Shown here piece by piece: positions 1 through 8,884 of a DNA stretch of 64,000 nt. A program made the translations under genes and the position numbers. The stretch comes from an uncultured Clostridium sp. (GTDB taxonomy: Bacteria > Bacillota > Clostridia > Lachnospirales > Lachnospiraceae), in contig UQMJ01000013.1 of assembly GCA_900542035.1 (NCBI GenBank), forward strand, positions 1 to 64,000. Reading direction: 5' to 3'. Position 1 is the stretch's first letter. Each line of letters begins with the position of its first letter. Below the pieces are notes generated by a model, which saw only the letters and a program-made list of their open reading frames with translations, was not told the DNA's origin and did not search any database.

Positions 1-302
1 CTCCTGCTGTTTCACAAGAAAGGAAAAGCATAGATTTTCTGAAAAAATAAGAATAGCAAGACGGCCAGATGGCCAGAAAAGGATAGAAGAAATATATGCT
101 TTACGTTGATATGTTTATTTAAAGTTTAGCACTGAAAGGAGAAGGTGACAAGATCCAATCGAACGACACTTTTCGACATTATTGAAACTTCGACATAATT
201 GAAATTGCCGCAATATTGAAATGGTATGGAGACATGAAAACCCACCGGAAGAGCCTGACACTGGTAGTTTTTCGAATGATTGGCAACATAAAAAGGGGCA
301 TT
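1..302. other. Non-coding stretch with three 17-bp direct repeats
   Basis: I see no convincing gene here. Positions 172-188, 189-205 and 206-222 are three consecutive 17-bp units related to TTCGACATTATTGAAAC; the third is more diverged. They could be a small operator array or a chance low-complexity repeat. The region ends in the terminator hairpin of the leftward EamA gene. Confidence 0.4.
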
Positions 303-319
303 TTAGTTGTTTGCCCCTT
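291..319 (-). terminator. Rho-independent terminator of the EamA gene
   Basis: GGGGCA (295-300) pairs with TGCCCC (312-317). Read leftward the hairpin is followed by a run of T. It overlaps the last codons of the EamA gene. Confidence 0.6.
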
Positions 320-1202
320 TGTTTTGGAAAAAGAAAAAAAGTCCAAGTCCTCCAAGGACAACGGCAATTCCCAGTCCCTGCTGAAGAGTAATGGATTCGC
401 TTAAAATGAAATAGGCCAGAAAACAGGTTCCGATGGGTTCTCCCAGGATACTCATGGAAATGGTAGTGGCAGGAACCCATTTTAGCAGAATATTGAACAC
501 GAACTGCCCAAAAATAGTAGAGATTACTGCCAGTCCGAGAAAACACAGCCAGGTATTTCCAGAATAAGAGAAAAAGGCATCCTGTTTTGACAGGGCATAC
601 ACAGCCAGAAACAGGACGCTGCTGAAATAGCTGAGTACAGAGTACAGGATAACGCTGATTTTTTTTCGGGCAATCTGACCGATAAAGAAGTAGGCGCTGA
701 TAAATGCTGCTGCAGCCAATGCCATTCCGTCACCGAAAAGGGCGGACGAGCCGGTCTGAAAATCCCCCCATCCGATAATAAAAGATCCTCCGATGGCGAT
801 GAGGCAGCTGACAATCTGGGCTCTTTTTAAGCGATCCTTCAGGAAAAAATAAGCAAGCAGGATGGAAAAAATGGGCTGCAAGGTTACCAGAACCGTTGAG
901 CTGGCAACGGATGTGTAGATCAGGGACTCAAACCATAAAATATAGTGAATGGCTAAAAGTACGCCGGAAATCAGACACATTCCCCATTGTCTGCCGGAAA
1001 GTCCAGCAAGTTCCCGTCTGGCAGATTTACTGGACACAGCAAATGGAGCCAGCATAAGAAAAGTAAAAAACAGCCGATAAAATGCAGTAATAGAAGAAGG
1101 GGCGTCTGCCAGCTTTACAAAAATAGCAGAAGTAGACAGGCAGAGAACCCCGAAAATTAAAATAAGCGGTGTTGCAATCTTGCTTTTGGTTTCTAGTTTC
1201 AT
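303..1202 (-). CDS. EamA/DMT-family membrane transporter
   Basis: A 299-residue integral membrane protein with about ten hydrophobic segments arranged as two related halves, the layout of the EamA (drug/metabolite transporter, RhaT-like) family. Segments such as ILIFGVLCLSTSAIFVKLA near the start and GEPIGTCFLAYFILSESI in the second half are typical, the latter matching the conserved 'EP..a.l.a.l.l.E' of the last EamA helices. These carriers usually export metabolites or amino-acid-like compounds; the substrate cannot be read from sequence. The start lies close behind the leftward radical SAM gene (24 bp gap), so the two may be co-transcribed. The coding end overlaps its own terminator. Confidence 0.85.
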   Translation of the reverse strand: MKLETKSKIATPLILIFGVLCLSTSAIFVKLADAPSSITAFYRLFFTFLMLAPFAVSSKSARRELAGLSGRQWGMCLISGVLLAIHYILWFESLIYTSVASSTVLVTLQPIFSILLAYFFLKDRLKRAQIVSCLIAIGGSFIIGWGDFQTGSSALFGDGMALAAAAFISAYFFIGQIARKKISVILYSVLSYFSSVLFLAVYALSKQDAFFSYSGNTWLCFLGLAVISTIFGQFVFNILLKWVPATTISMSILGEPIGTCFLAYFILSESITLQQGLGIAVVLGGLGLFFFFQNKGANN

Positions 1203-1225
1203 TAGTAAAATCCTCGTTTGTGATG

Positions 1226-2152
1226 TTAATCATGGCGGATAAACGCTTCCAGGCCTTCTAACTGGAAAGAAGGCGTATACTCTTCTTTGGCGCTGCTTTT
1301 TTCCTGCATATAGCCGTTGGTTAAGCCAAGCTCAATGGCAGCGTCTACCACCTTCTGGTATTCAAAAGAAGTGATCCGGCGGTTGATTTCCGGATGCTTT
1401 TCGCTGTGAAAGACAGGAGTGTACTGGCTTAACAGGCTGATTAGATAATGGCCGTCGGGAAGGGTATCTTTTATCCAGTGGAGAAGCCGGATAGAATCCG
1501 TCCGGCAGCCTGGAAGTACCATATGACGGATGATAGTCCCCTTTTTAAGCAGCTTATGAGGCTCGTCCCATATCAGTTCTCCTGTCTGCCGGACCATTTC
1601 TTCAACAGCCGGAGCAGCGAAGGCAAAATAGTCAGAAGCATTGGAGTAACGGGCGGAAATGCCGGAGTCGCAATACTTCAGATCCGGCAGATAAATATCT
1701 ACATAACCATCCAGCTTTTTTAAGGTTTCAATCCGCTCATAGCCGCCGCAGTTGTATACAACGGGAATGGTCAATTTATGGCGGACCAGATCCAAAGCTT
1801 TGAGAATATCAGGAACATACTGGGTAGCAGTTACCAGATTAATGTTATAGGCGCCTTGTTCCTGGAGACGCAAAAAGGTTTCTCCCAATTGGCCGGCGGT
1901 TAAGGGAGTGCCAAAGCGGCCGCTGCTGATGGTATGGTTCTGGCAGAAACAGCACCGCAGGGTACAGCCGGAAAAAAAGACGGCCCCGCTTCCGCCTTGG
2001 TCATTGGAAGTTCCGCTGATACAAGGTTCTTCCCAATGGTGCAGGGCAGCTCTGGCAGCCAGTATATGATCCGGACAGCCGCAGTAACCGGAAGAAGCTG
2101 TTCTGTCTGCCTTACACATTCTGGGGCACAAGGTACAGCAAGTATAATCCAT
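1226..2152 (-). CDS. Radical SAM protein, pyruvate-formate-lyase-activase-like
   Basis: A 308-residue enzyme with the CxxxCxxC iron-sulfur/SAM motif (CTLRCCFC, about residue 64) and further Cys near the N-terminus (CCTLCPRMC, CGCPD), a pattern found in PflA-like and AmmeMemoRadiSam-type radical SAM proteins. Further conserved parts are YNCGGYE (about 135) and DIYLPDLKY (about 153). It should use a [4Fe-4S] cluster and SAM to make a 5'-deoxyadenosyl radical; the substrate is unknown. ATG at 2152 is chosen over the TTG at 2158 because AGGAGG lies 8 bases upstream of it. The gene is divergent from azlCD and shares its direction with the EamA gene. Confidence 0.85.
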   Translation of the reverse strand: MDYTCCTLCPRMCKADRTASSGYCGCPDHILAARAALHHWEEPCISGTSNDQGGSGAVFFSGCTLRCCFCQNHTISSGRFGTPLTAGQLGETFLRLQEQGAYNINLVTATQYVPDILKALDLVRHKLTIPVVYNCGGYERIETLKKLDGYVDIYLPDLKYCDSGISARYSNASDYFAFAAPAVEEMVRQTGELIWDEPHKLLKKGTIIRHMVLPGCRTDSIRLLHWIKDTLPDGHYLISLLSQYTPVFHSEKHPEINRRITSFEYQKVVDAAIELGLTNGYMQEKSSAKEEYTPSFQLEGLEAFIRHD

Positions 2153-2274
2153 TGACAATTCCTCCTGAGAACATTAAAATAATAGCCATGCCGATTTTCA
2201 AACGCCATTATACCGCCTTGCCTTTTGAAAAGCAAGATGAGAAATTTCAGTACGGCATACAAGGGGATGAGAGA

Positions 2275-2970
2275 ATGAAACAGTCTGCTTTTCGATATGC
2301 ATTTCCAAAAACGATACCGGTTCTGGTGGGGTATTTATTTTTAGGAGCGGCATATGGGATTTTAATGAAAGTCAATGGATTTGGATTTTTTTGGTCTGCG
2401 GCGCTGAGCCTTTTTGTCTATGCAGGAAGTCTCCAATATGCGGGAGTTGCCTTTCTTGCGGCGTCTGTCCATCCAGCCTATGCTTTTGCGATGGCGTTCA
2501 TGATCAACGCCCGTCATTTGTTTTACGGGCTGTCTATGCTGGAACGGTACAAAGATATAAAAAAAGGAAAAGCGTATTTGATTTTTGCCCTGACAGATGA
2601 GACGTTTTCCATTGTATGCAATGAAAATCCGCCGGAAGGTCTGTCAAAAAGCGCCGTATATGTTTGGATTTCTTTTCTGAACCAGTGTTACTGGGTGGCG
2701 GGAAGCATCCTGGGAAGTCTGGCTGGAAACTTTATTACGTTTGATACAACAGGGCTGGATTTTGCTTTAACAGCGCTGTTTATTGTGATTTTTACGGATC
2801 AATGGCTGAGCCAGAAGGACCACAGGCCGGCGCTTACGGGTTTGATTGTGTCAGGGATCTGTTTGTGGCTGTTTGGTGCAGAAACATTTATTATTCCGGC
2901 TATGATAGGAATTTTAGCGGTAATCGTGTGGATGGGAGAAAAGGAAAAGAGAGGAGAACGGCAGAAATGA
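2275..2970 (+). CDS. azlC: AzlC family branched-chain amino-acid permease subunit
   Basis: A 231-residue membrane protein with the AzlC signature near the N-terminus (AFPKTIPVLVGYLFLGAAYG, then FVYAGSLQYAGV and FMINARHLFYGLS). AzlC is the large subunit of the AzlCD exporter for branched-chain amino acids and their analogues. ATG 2275 fits the family start and has GGGGATGAGAG just upstream; the same frame is open from 2152 but the extra residues do not look like the family. The stop overlaps the ATG of azlD by four bases, so the two subunits are probably translationally coupled. Confidence 0.9.
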   Translation: MKQSAFRYAFPKTIPVLVGYLFLGAAYGILMKVNGFGFFWSAALSLFVYAGSLQYAGVAFLAASVHPAYAFAMAFMINARHLFYGLSMLERYKDIKKGKAYLIFALTDETFSIVCNENPPEGLSKSAVYVWISFLNQCYWVAGSILGSLAGNFITFDTTGLDFALTALFIVIFTDQWLSQKDHRPALTGLIVSGICLWLFGAETFIIPAMIGILAVIVWMGEKEKRGERQK

Positions 2971-3287
2971 CAGCAAAGATTTTAATTGCGGCAGCGCTGA
3001 TTGCAGGAACAGTTATGACCCGTTTCCTGCCTTTTGTCCTGTTTCCGGACGGAAAAGAAAAACCCAAATACTTGGAATATCTGGGAAAAACGTTGCCTTA
3101 TGCAGCGATGGGGCTTTTGGTCGTTTATTGTTTAAAGGGAGTGAACCTGTTTTCCGGATCCCATGGAATACCGGAATTGCTGGCAGCGGCCCTTACGGCT
3201 GGCCTTCACTGCTGGAAGCGGAATTCTCTGCTAAGCATTGGAGCAGGAACTGCTTTTTACATGATTCTGGTGCAGATGGTTTTTTAA
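2967..3287 (+). CDS. azlD: AzlD family branched-chain amino-acid transport subunit
   Basis: A 106-residue protein with four hydrophobic segments and the AzlD motif TRFLPFVLFP followed by YLGKTLPYAAMGLLVVYC. It is the small subunit paired with AzlC. It overlaps azlC by four bases (ATGA). Its end faces the convergent MerR gene 13 bp away, with no obvious strong terminator between them. Confidence 0.9.
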   Translation: MTAKILIAAALIAGTVMTRFLPFVLFPDGKEKPKYLEYLGKTLPYAAMGLLVVYCLKGVNLFSGSHGIPELLAAALTAGLHCWKRNSLLSIGAGTAFYMILVQMVF

Positions 3288-3300
3288 CTGCTTTTACAGA

Positions 3301-4128
3301 CTATTCATTTTCCTGTTTGACCGGAATTTCAATTTGGGTAATGTAATCATCAAAGGTGTCAATGATTACTTCATTGATGCCTTTTTCGTATGCGTATCCA
3401 TATAAAGTCAGATGATGGCGGGATGCGTAATCCAGAATCCGCTGATAACAATCGGGGAGACGATCCCAGCTTCCCTTGCAGAACGCACGGAGATATGTTC
3501 CGGCTGGCTGGATATGGAGCCCTTTTTTATGGGCAGGGGAAGGAATCTCAATAAACAGGGCGGTGTAGTCTAAAAATTTTTCTTCCATCAGATATTCGAC
3601 AGGAGTGGCAGAACCATAAGCGGCATCATGGAGACGGTGAAGCTGACGCCGTTTTGTTTCCTTTACAACATTGGTGATTTCTTCTTCCAAGGTAAGGTTG
3701 CTGGAGGTGGGAACAAAGACCAGATATCTGGAAGGCCTTTGAATGAGAGAAATCTGGGACAAGTCCATGTGTAAAAGAGTATGCATTTCCTGGCAGCGGC
3801 TTTTTAAGGACGTTTGTATCTTTTTCAGATGGGAAATGGTCTGATTTAATTCTGTTATTTTTTCCGACAAAAGAACTTCTAAATGAGCAGCGGAACGGTG
3901 CTCCATAAACTCTTGAATTTCCTTGATGGAGACGTTTAATTCCCGAAGCATTAAAATGGTTTCTAAAGAAGAACTTTGAGCATACGAGTAGCAGCGATAG
4001 CCGTTTTCTTTGATGCAGGCAGGTTTCAGCAATCCAATTTCATCATACCACATTAAGGTCTTTTTATTGATTTCATGGAGTTCTGCAAACTGTCCGATGG
4101 TAAATAAAGCGTTCGTTTCGTTAATCAT
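3301..4128 (-). CDS. MerR-family regulator with GyrI-like effector domain
   Basis: A 275-residue regulator. Residues about 8-75 form the MerR helix-turn-helix (FTIGQFAELHEINKKTLMWYDEIGLLKP), followed by a dimerisation helix and a C-terminal half of the GyrI/BmrR ligand-binding type. The start is ATG 4128, preceded by GGGAGATTTTTA; longer in-frame starts would run back through the divergent promoter. It faces a MATE pump across a classic MerR promoter (4152-4182), so it most likely senses a toxic compound and activates the pump, as BmrR and BltR do for their transporters. The inducer is unknown. Confidence 0.85.
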   Translation of the reverse strand: MINETNALFTIGQFAELHEINKKTLMWYDEIGLLKPACIKENGYRCYSYAQSSSLETILMLRELNVSIKEIQEFMEHRSAAHLEVLLSEKITELNQTISHLKKIQTSLKSRCQEMHTLLHMDLSQISLIQRPSRYLVFVPTSSNLTLEEEITNVVKETKRRQLHRLHDAAYGSATPVEYLMEEKFLDYTALFIEIPSPAHKKGLHIQPAGTYLRAFCKGSWDRLPDCYQRILDYASRHHLTLYGYAYEKGINEVIIDTFDDYITQIEIPVKQENE

Positions 4129-4151
4129 TAAAAAATCTCCCACAAAAACTC

Positions 4152-4182
4152 TTGACTGTACAGTTACTGTACGGTTTATTAT
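4152..4182 (+). promoter_or_regulatory. MerR-type promoter and operator of the MATE gene
   Basis: The -35 is TTGACT (4152-4157) and the -10 is TATTAT (4177-4182). The spacer is 19 bp, the over-long spacing that MerR activators correct by twisting DNA. A perfect dyad, GTACAGT-T-ACTGTAC (4158-4172), fills the spacer, where MerR proteins bind. Confidence 0.75.
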
Positions 4183-4224
4183 AACGAAAGAATTTACGGA
4201 TTTCAAGTTCAGGAGGTTTATAAA

Positions 4225-5565
4225 ATGGAAAATCAAGGAACACAAAATGCGTACCAGAAGCCGGTAAATTTAAAAAACATTATGAAATTTGCCCTTCCGA
4301 CCATTGCGATGTCACTGTTTATGTCTTTTTATACAATGGTGGACGGCTTTTTTGTAGCCAATCTTATTGGAACCGATGCATTATCGGCGATTAATTTAAC
4401 GTCGCCGGTCATCTCTCTGGTTACCGCGGTTTCTACGATGCTGGCAACGGGAGGCAGCGCAGTAATTATGATGAAAATGGGAGAAGGGAAAGAAAAGCAG
4501 GCAAGAGAAGATTTTACAGCTCTGATTTTAGTCAATGTTCTGGTAGGAATTGTGATGTGGGCGGCCGGATATGCCTGTATGGACTGGATGTTTTCTAAAA
4601 TGAATCTATCAGAAGAAGTGTTAGGGTACTGCAAAGAATATTTAAGCCGTTATCTTTTGTTTACAGTACCGATTTTGTTAATGACCAACTTCGCCATGTA
4701 CCTGATTGCCTGCGGAAAATCATCCCTCTCATTTTTGTGCTCCGTAGGCGGAGGAATTACCAATATTGTACTGGACTATGTGTTTATTAAGAATTTCGGA
4801 ATGGGGATAGGAGGAGCAGCCATTGCCACAGGACTGGGGTATTCGGTTACAACGGTGGTCGGAGTGGCTGTATTTGCAAGGAAGAAGAATCTGCTGCATT
4901 TTGAAAAACCGGTATGGCGGTTTGATGTGCTGAAAAAGTCAGCGGCCAACGGTTCTTCCGAAATGGCGACGGCTCTGGTAACTGGAATTACCACAATGAT
5001 GTTTAACTGGACTATGCTTCGCTATGTGGGAGAAGACGGAGTAGCTGCTATTACGATTATTATGTATGTCCTGATGTTTGCAAGTTCTCTGTTCAGCGGG
5101 TATTCTTACGGTGTTGCTCCGATGATTAGCTTTTATTATGGGGAACAGAACCATGAGAAATTAAAGAAGCTGATCCGTACCAGTTTAAACATTATTGCAG
5201 TGATTTCAATGGTCTCGGCTGCGGCTTCTATAGGAATGACAAGACCTCTGGTAGCAGTATTTACCAGACCGGATAATCCCGTATATGACCTGGCGGTTAC
5301 CGGCAACCGGCTTTGCAGCATTGCCCTGCTGTTTGTGGGATTTAACATCTTTGCCAGCAGTATGTTTACGGCCTTAAATAATGGCGTAGTATCGGCGGTT
5401 CTGGCATTTACCCGTTCCTTTGTGTTTATGGTTATCTGCCTGCTTCTTCTGCCTGCTTTGTTGGGAGTAACCGGTATCTGGCTGGCCAATCCGCTGGCAG
5501 AACTGATGGCAATTGTGCTTTCCGCTGCTATGTTTGTGAAATACCGGAAACGGTATGGGTATTGA
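4225..5565 (+). CDS. MATE family efflux transporter
   Basis: A 446-residue, 12-helix membrane protein of the MATE (NorM/DinF/MepA-like) family. The N-terminal region has FALPTIAMSLFMSFYTMVDG and the paired F..N.IGTDALSAINL stretch, and the second half repeats the fold. MATE pumps export cationic drugs or metabolites using Na+ or H+. AGGAGGTTTATAAA precedes the ATG. The adjacent divergent MerR gene and the intervening 19-bp-spacer promoter imply induction by the pump's own substrate. Confidence 0.9.
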   Translation: MENQGTQNAYQKPVNLKNIMKFALPTIAMSLFMSFYTMVDGFFVANLIGTDALSAINLTSPVISLVTAVSTMLATGGSAVIMMKMGEGKEKQAREDFTALILVNVLVGIVMWAAGYACMDWMFSKMNLSEEVLGYCKEYLSRYLLFTVPILLMTNFAMYLIACGKSSLSFLCSVGGGITNIVLDYVFIKNFGMGIGGAAIATGLGYSVTTVVGVAVFARKKNLLHFEKPVWRFDVLKKSAANGSSEMATALVTGITTMMFNWTMLRYVGEDGVAAITIIMYVLMFASSLFSGYSYGVAPMISFYYGEQNHEKLKKLIRTSLNIIAVISMVSAAASIGMTRPLVAVFTRPDNPVYDLAVTGNRLCSIALLFVGFNIFASSMFTALNNGVVSAVLAFTRSFVFMVICLLLLPALLGVTGIWLANPLAELMAIVLSAAMFVKYRKRYGY

Positions 5566-5679
5566 AGGAGTGCGCCATCTTTATCCTTGTAAGTGTCCGG
5601 ATATTATGATAAACTTGTATATAATATATAAAAAATATCGGATAAAACAAAGTGAAATGGCCAAATTCTACAATGAGAG

Positions 5680-8136
5680 GTGATTGGTATAGAAAGGAAC
5701 CAAGAAAGAGATTCCCTGTTTTTGTGTGAAGATTCGTATGTTGTCCATGTAAATCCCGATACTGGAAAGACGCAAAACATGAAAAGCCATCAGGAGAATT
5801 GTATGTTTCTTGCAGAACAGAATTGTCCGCTTCCAATTTTGCAGAATCTGGTAAAGGTGTCGATTTTGCTTCATGATTCAGGAAAACTCGTACAGGAATT
5901 TTCCGACTACATGGAAGATGTCAGGAAAAATGGTAAAAATGCAAGAAAACGACAGATTGATCACGCATCTGCCGGCGGCCGTATGATCGAAAATATGGTT
6001 GGAGATATTTTGCTTTCTCAATTAGCAGGTACGGCAATTTACTCCCATCATGGAATTCAGGATTGTATTGACATGGATTCAGGAGAAAGTCTGTCAGAAA
6101 AAAGAAGACAAAAAGAAATTAATTTTTCTGAAGTGGAAGAAAGATTTTTTCGGATAGTGGACAAAAAGAGTCTGCTGCAATATTTGAGGAACGCCAATCG
6201 GGATGTGAAGCGAATCTGCAGCTATATAAGTGATTTTGAGAAAAGGGCAGGAGAAGCAAATTGCGGCTCTAAGGAGTTTTATTTGGGAATGTATGAACGG
6301 CTGATTTTGTCTGTTTTAATCGACAGCGATTGGACAGATACTGCCTGTTTCGCGAATGGGGAAGAACTGCCAAAACGGATTTCAAAAGAAGAAACTCAGA
6401 AACTATGGGAAGAGTCGATTCAAAACTTCGAAAAGTATAAGAAAGACCTGAAGGAAAACGGAAAAAAGAGTGCGCTTAATGTCTATCGGGATGAAATTTC
6501 AGAGCTTTGTTACGAGGCTTCACAAAGCGGGCAGAAGCTGTATCGTCTGACCGTACCTACAGGGGCAGGAAAAACCCTTGCCAGTCTTCGGTTTGCGTTA
6601 TATCATGCACAAAAATATCAGAAGCGCCATATTATTTATGTTGCGCCATACAATTCCATATTGGATCAAAATGCAGAGGACATCCGAAAGGCAGTAGGAA
6701 ATGATGACATTGTTTTAGAACACCATTGCAACGTGTTTTATGAAGATGAGAAAAGGGAAGAAACATATAAAAAACTGACAGAAAACTGGGATTCAACTCT
6801 TATCGCAACTACGGCGGTCCAGATGTTAAATACCTTGTTTTCTTCTCAAAAGAGCAGTATACGAAGAATGTATAATTTATGCAACAGTATCATTATCTTT
6901 GATGAAGTACAGGCTCTGCCAGTCAGAGGAACCGAGCTGTTCCATCTTGCGGTGAACTTTTTGACAGAATTCTGCAATACGACAGTGATACTCTGCTCCG
7001 CGACCCAGCCGTCACTGGCCCGAACAAAGGAAAACAATCTGTTCCGATGCAAAGAAATGATAGAAGATGCTGAAAAATACAGAGATGCATTTAAAAGAGT
7101 TGAGTTTGAGGACAAGACCAATTTGGTTCCAGGGGGAATGGAACCAGAAGATTTAGGAGAATTTGCCCGAAAATCTTTTCAGAAATATGGTTCTGTACTT
7201 GTGATTGTAAATACAAAAGCCTGTGCGAAGCGGGTTTACGAAGCCTTAAAGCAGTCCTGTGAAGAGGAATATGAATTATATCATCTGAGCACCTCTATGT
7301 GTCCGGAAAACAGGAAAGAAGAGCTGGAGGCGATTAAAAATAAGTTAAAAGAGAAGAAAAACGTGATTTGCGTCAGCACTCAGCTGATAGAAGCCGGAGT
7401 CAATCTTTCCTTTGGATGTGTTATCCGTTCTTTGGCGGGCCTGGACAGTATTATCCAGGCCGCAGGACGGTGCAACCGCCATAAAGAGCAGGATATGGGG
7501 AAGGTGTATGTGATAAAAATGGCTCAGGATGCAGAACAATTGGGAAATCTGGCAGACATCCGGCAGGCAGGAGAAGCTTCAGAAAAGTTTTTTTATCATT
7601 TTCACCGGAATCCAGAAGAGCTTGGAAACAGCCTGGATTCAGAAGAAGCGATAAAAGCGTATTATCAGATATATTTTCAGGCCGCAGGATCAGCGGCCAC
7701 GAAATATCCCAGCAGGATTCCAGGCGTAACTTTAGAAGAGCTTTTAGGAAGAAATGATACAGGGCAGCGCCAGTACATCAGAAAGCACAATGGAAGAAGC
7801 AGAAAATCGCCTTTAAACCAGGCATTCCGGACTGCAGGAGAAGATTATCAGGTAATTCCGGAAAATGAAAAAGTAACAATCATCGTTCCTTATGATGCAG
7901 AAGCAGAAGAGGCAATTTCTATTGTGTCACAAAAGTATACCACGCTGTCTGAAAAGAAAAGGGCGCTTCGGAGGCTGCAGAGATATTCTGTAGGAATTCC
8001 AGAAGAGCTTGCAAAGAAACTAAATAATGCACTTCAAAAAATAGGAGATACGGAACTTCTTGTTTTAAGCATGGATTATTATGATAAAAAATTAGGGGTT
8101 CTGGATACGCCAAAGATTCATTTTTTGGAATTTTAA
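5680..8136 (+). CDS. cas3: CRISPR-associated helicase/nuclease Cas3 (type I-C)
   Basis: About 818 residues. An N-terminal HD nuclease domain shows HDSGK (about residue 66), HASAGG and YSHHG; a C-terminal superfamily-2 helicase shows PTGAGKT (Walker A, about 291), FDEVQ (Walker B), CSATQP, STQLIEAGVN and QAAGRCNRH. Cas3 is recruited by Cascade after R-loop formation and degrades the target DNA 3'-5'. It leads the operon. A TATAAT at 5620-5625 is a candidate -10. The start is uncertain: GTG 5680 is part of the only good Shine-Dalgarno (GAGAGGTGAT), so real initiation may be a few codons later, possibly at a near-cognate codon (ATT 5683 or ATA 5689). Confidence 0.93.
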   Translation: MIGIERNQERDSLFLCEDSYVVHVNPDTGKTQNMKSHQENCMFLAEQNCPLPILQNLVKVSILLHDSGKLVQEFSDYMEDVRKNGKNARKRQIDHASAGGRMIENMVGDILLSQLAGTAIYSHHGIQDCIDMDSGESLSEKRRQKEINFSEVEERFFRIVDKKSLLQYLRNANRDVKRICSYISDFEKRAGEANCGSKEFYLGMYERLILSVLIDSDWTDTACFANGEELPKRISKEETQKLWEESIQNFEKYKKDLKENGKKSALNVYRDEISELCYEASQSGQKLYRLTVPTGAGKTLASLRFALYHAQKYQKRHIIYVAPYNSILDQNAEDIRKAVGNDDIVLEHHCNVFYEDEKREETYKKLTENWDSTLIATTAVQMLNTLFSSQKSSIRRMYNLCNSIIIFDEVQALPVRGTELFHLAVNFLTEFCNTTVILCSATQPSLARTKENNLFRCKEMIEDAEKYRDAFKRVEFEDKTNLVPGGMEPEDLGEFARKSFQKYGSVLVIVNTKACAKRVYEALKQSCEEEYELYHLSTSMCPENRKEELEAIKNKLKEKKNVICVSTQLIEAGVNLSFGCVIRSLAGLDSIIQAAGRCNRHKEQDMGKVYVIKMAQDAEQLGNLADIRQAGEASEKFFYHFHRNPEELGNSLDSEEAIKAYYQIYFQAAGSAATKYPSRIPGVTLEELLGRNDTGQRQYIRKHNGRSRKSPLNQAFRTAGEDYQVIPENEKVTIIVPYDAEAEEAISIVSQKYTTLSEKKRALRRLQRYSVGIPEELAKKLNNALQKIGDTELLVLSMDYYDKKLGVLDTPKIHFLEF

Positions 8137-8149
8137 GGGAGGTGAGGCT

Positions 8150-8884
8150 ATGGAAAAATATAGAAATACAATCGAATATGAGGTGTATGGGGATTATGCA
8201 CTGTTTTCTGATCCGGTTACCAGGGCAGGAGGGGAAAAATCCAGTTATCATATTCCGACGTACGAGGCATTAAAAGGAATTACAGAGAGCATTTATTGGA
8301 AACCTACGATTGTTTGGGTAGTGGATGCAGTCCGGATCATGAATTTCATCCAGACAGAGACAAAATCAATACGTCCAATTGGCTACAGCGGGGGAAATGA
8401 TCTGGCGTATTATACATACTTAAAGAAGGTCCGCTATCAGGTGCGGGCGCATTTTGAGTTTAATCTGAATCATCCGGAGCTGGCAGAAGACAGAAATGAA
8501 CATAAACACCATAACATTGCAAAAAGGATGGTTCAAAGAGGCGGACGGAGAGATGTATTCTTAGGAACCAGAGAGTGTCAGGCATTTGTGGAACCCTGCG
8601 TATTTGGAGAGGGAGACGGATATTATGATGAAATGCCTGGAGAGGTTGCCTATGGCTTTATGTACCATGGAATTACCTATGCGGACGAGGCCATTCTGGA
8701 AAATGAGAAGAATAAAATGACAGTCAATTTCTGGCGGCCAGTTATGAAGAATGGGATTATTGAATTGATACGTCCGGAAGAATGTGCAGAGAAGAGAGTT
8801 ATTAGAGAAATGACTCCGACAGTATTTGGTCAGGGTCGTTTCACAGGACTTAGGGAGTTTTCCAACGAGGAGGTGGCAGATTGA
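8150..8884 (+). CDS. cas5c: Cas5c/Cas5d, crRNA-processing Cascade subunit
   Basis: A 244-residue RAMP protein of the type I-C Cas5 subfamily, with YGDYALFSDPVTRAGGEKSS near the start and a basic stretch NEHKHHNIAKRM around residue 120. In type I-C this subunit replaces Cas6: it cuts the pre-crRNA in the repeat and stays on the 5' handle. The family's catalytic His/Lys region corresponds to the KHHN stretch here. GGGAGGTGAGG precedes the ATG. The stop overlaps the TTG start of cas8c. Confidence 0.93.
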   Translation: MEKYRNTIEYEVYGDYALFSDPVTRAGGEKSSYHIPTYEALKGITESIYWKPTIVWVVDAVRIMNFIQTETKSIRPIGYSGGNDLAYYTYLKKVRYQVRAHFEFNLNHPELAEDRNEHKHHNIAKRMVQRGGRRDVFLGTRECQAFVEPCVFGEGDGYYDEMPGEVAYGFMYHGITYADEAILENEKNKMTVNFWRPVMKNGIIELIRPEECAEKRVIREMTPTVFGQGRFTGLREFSNEEVAD

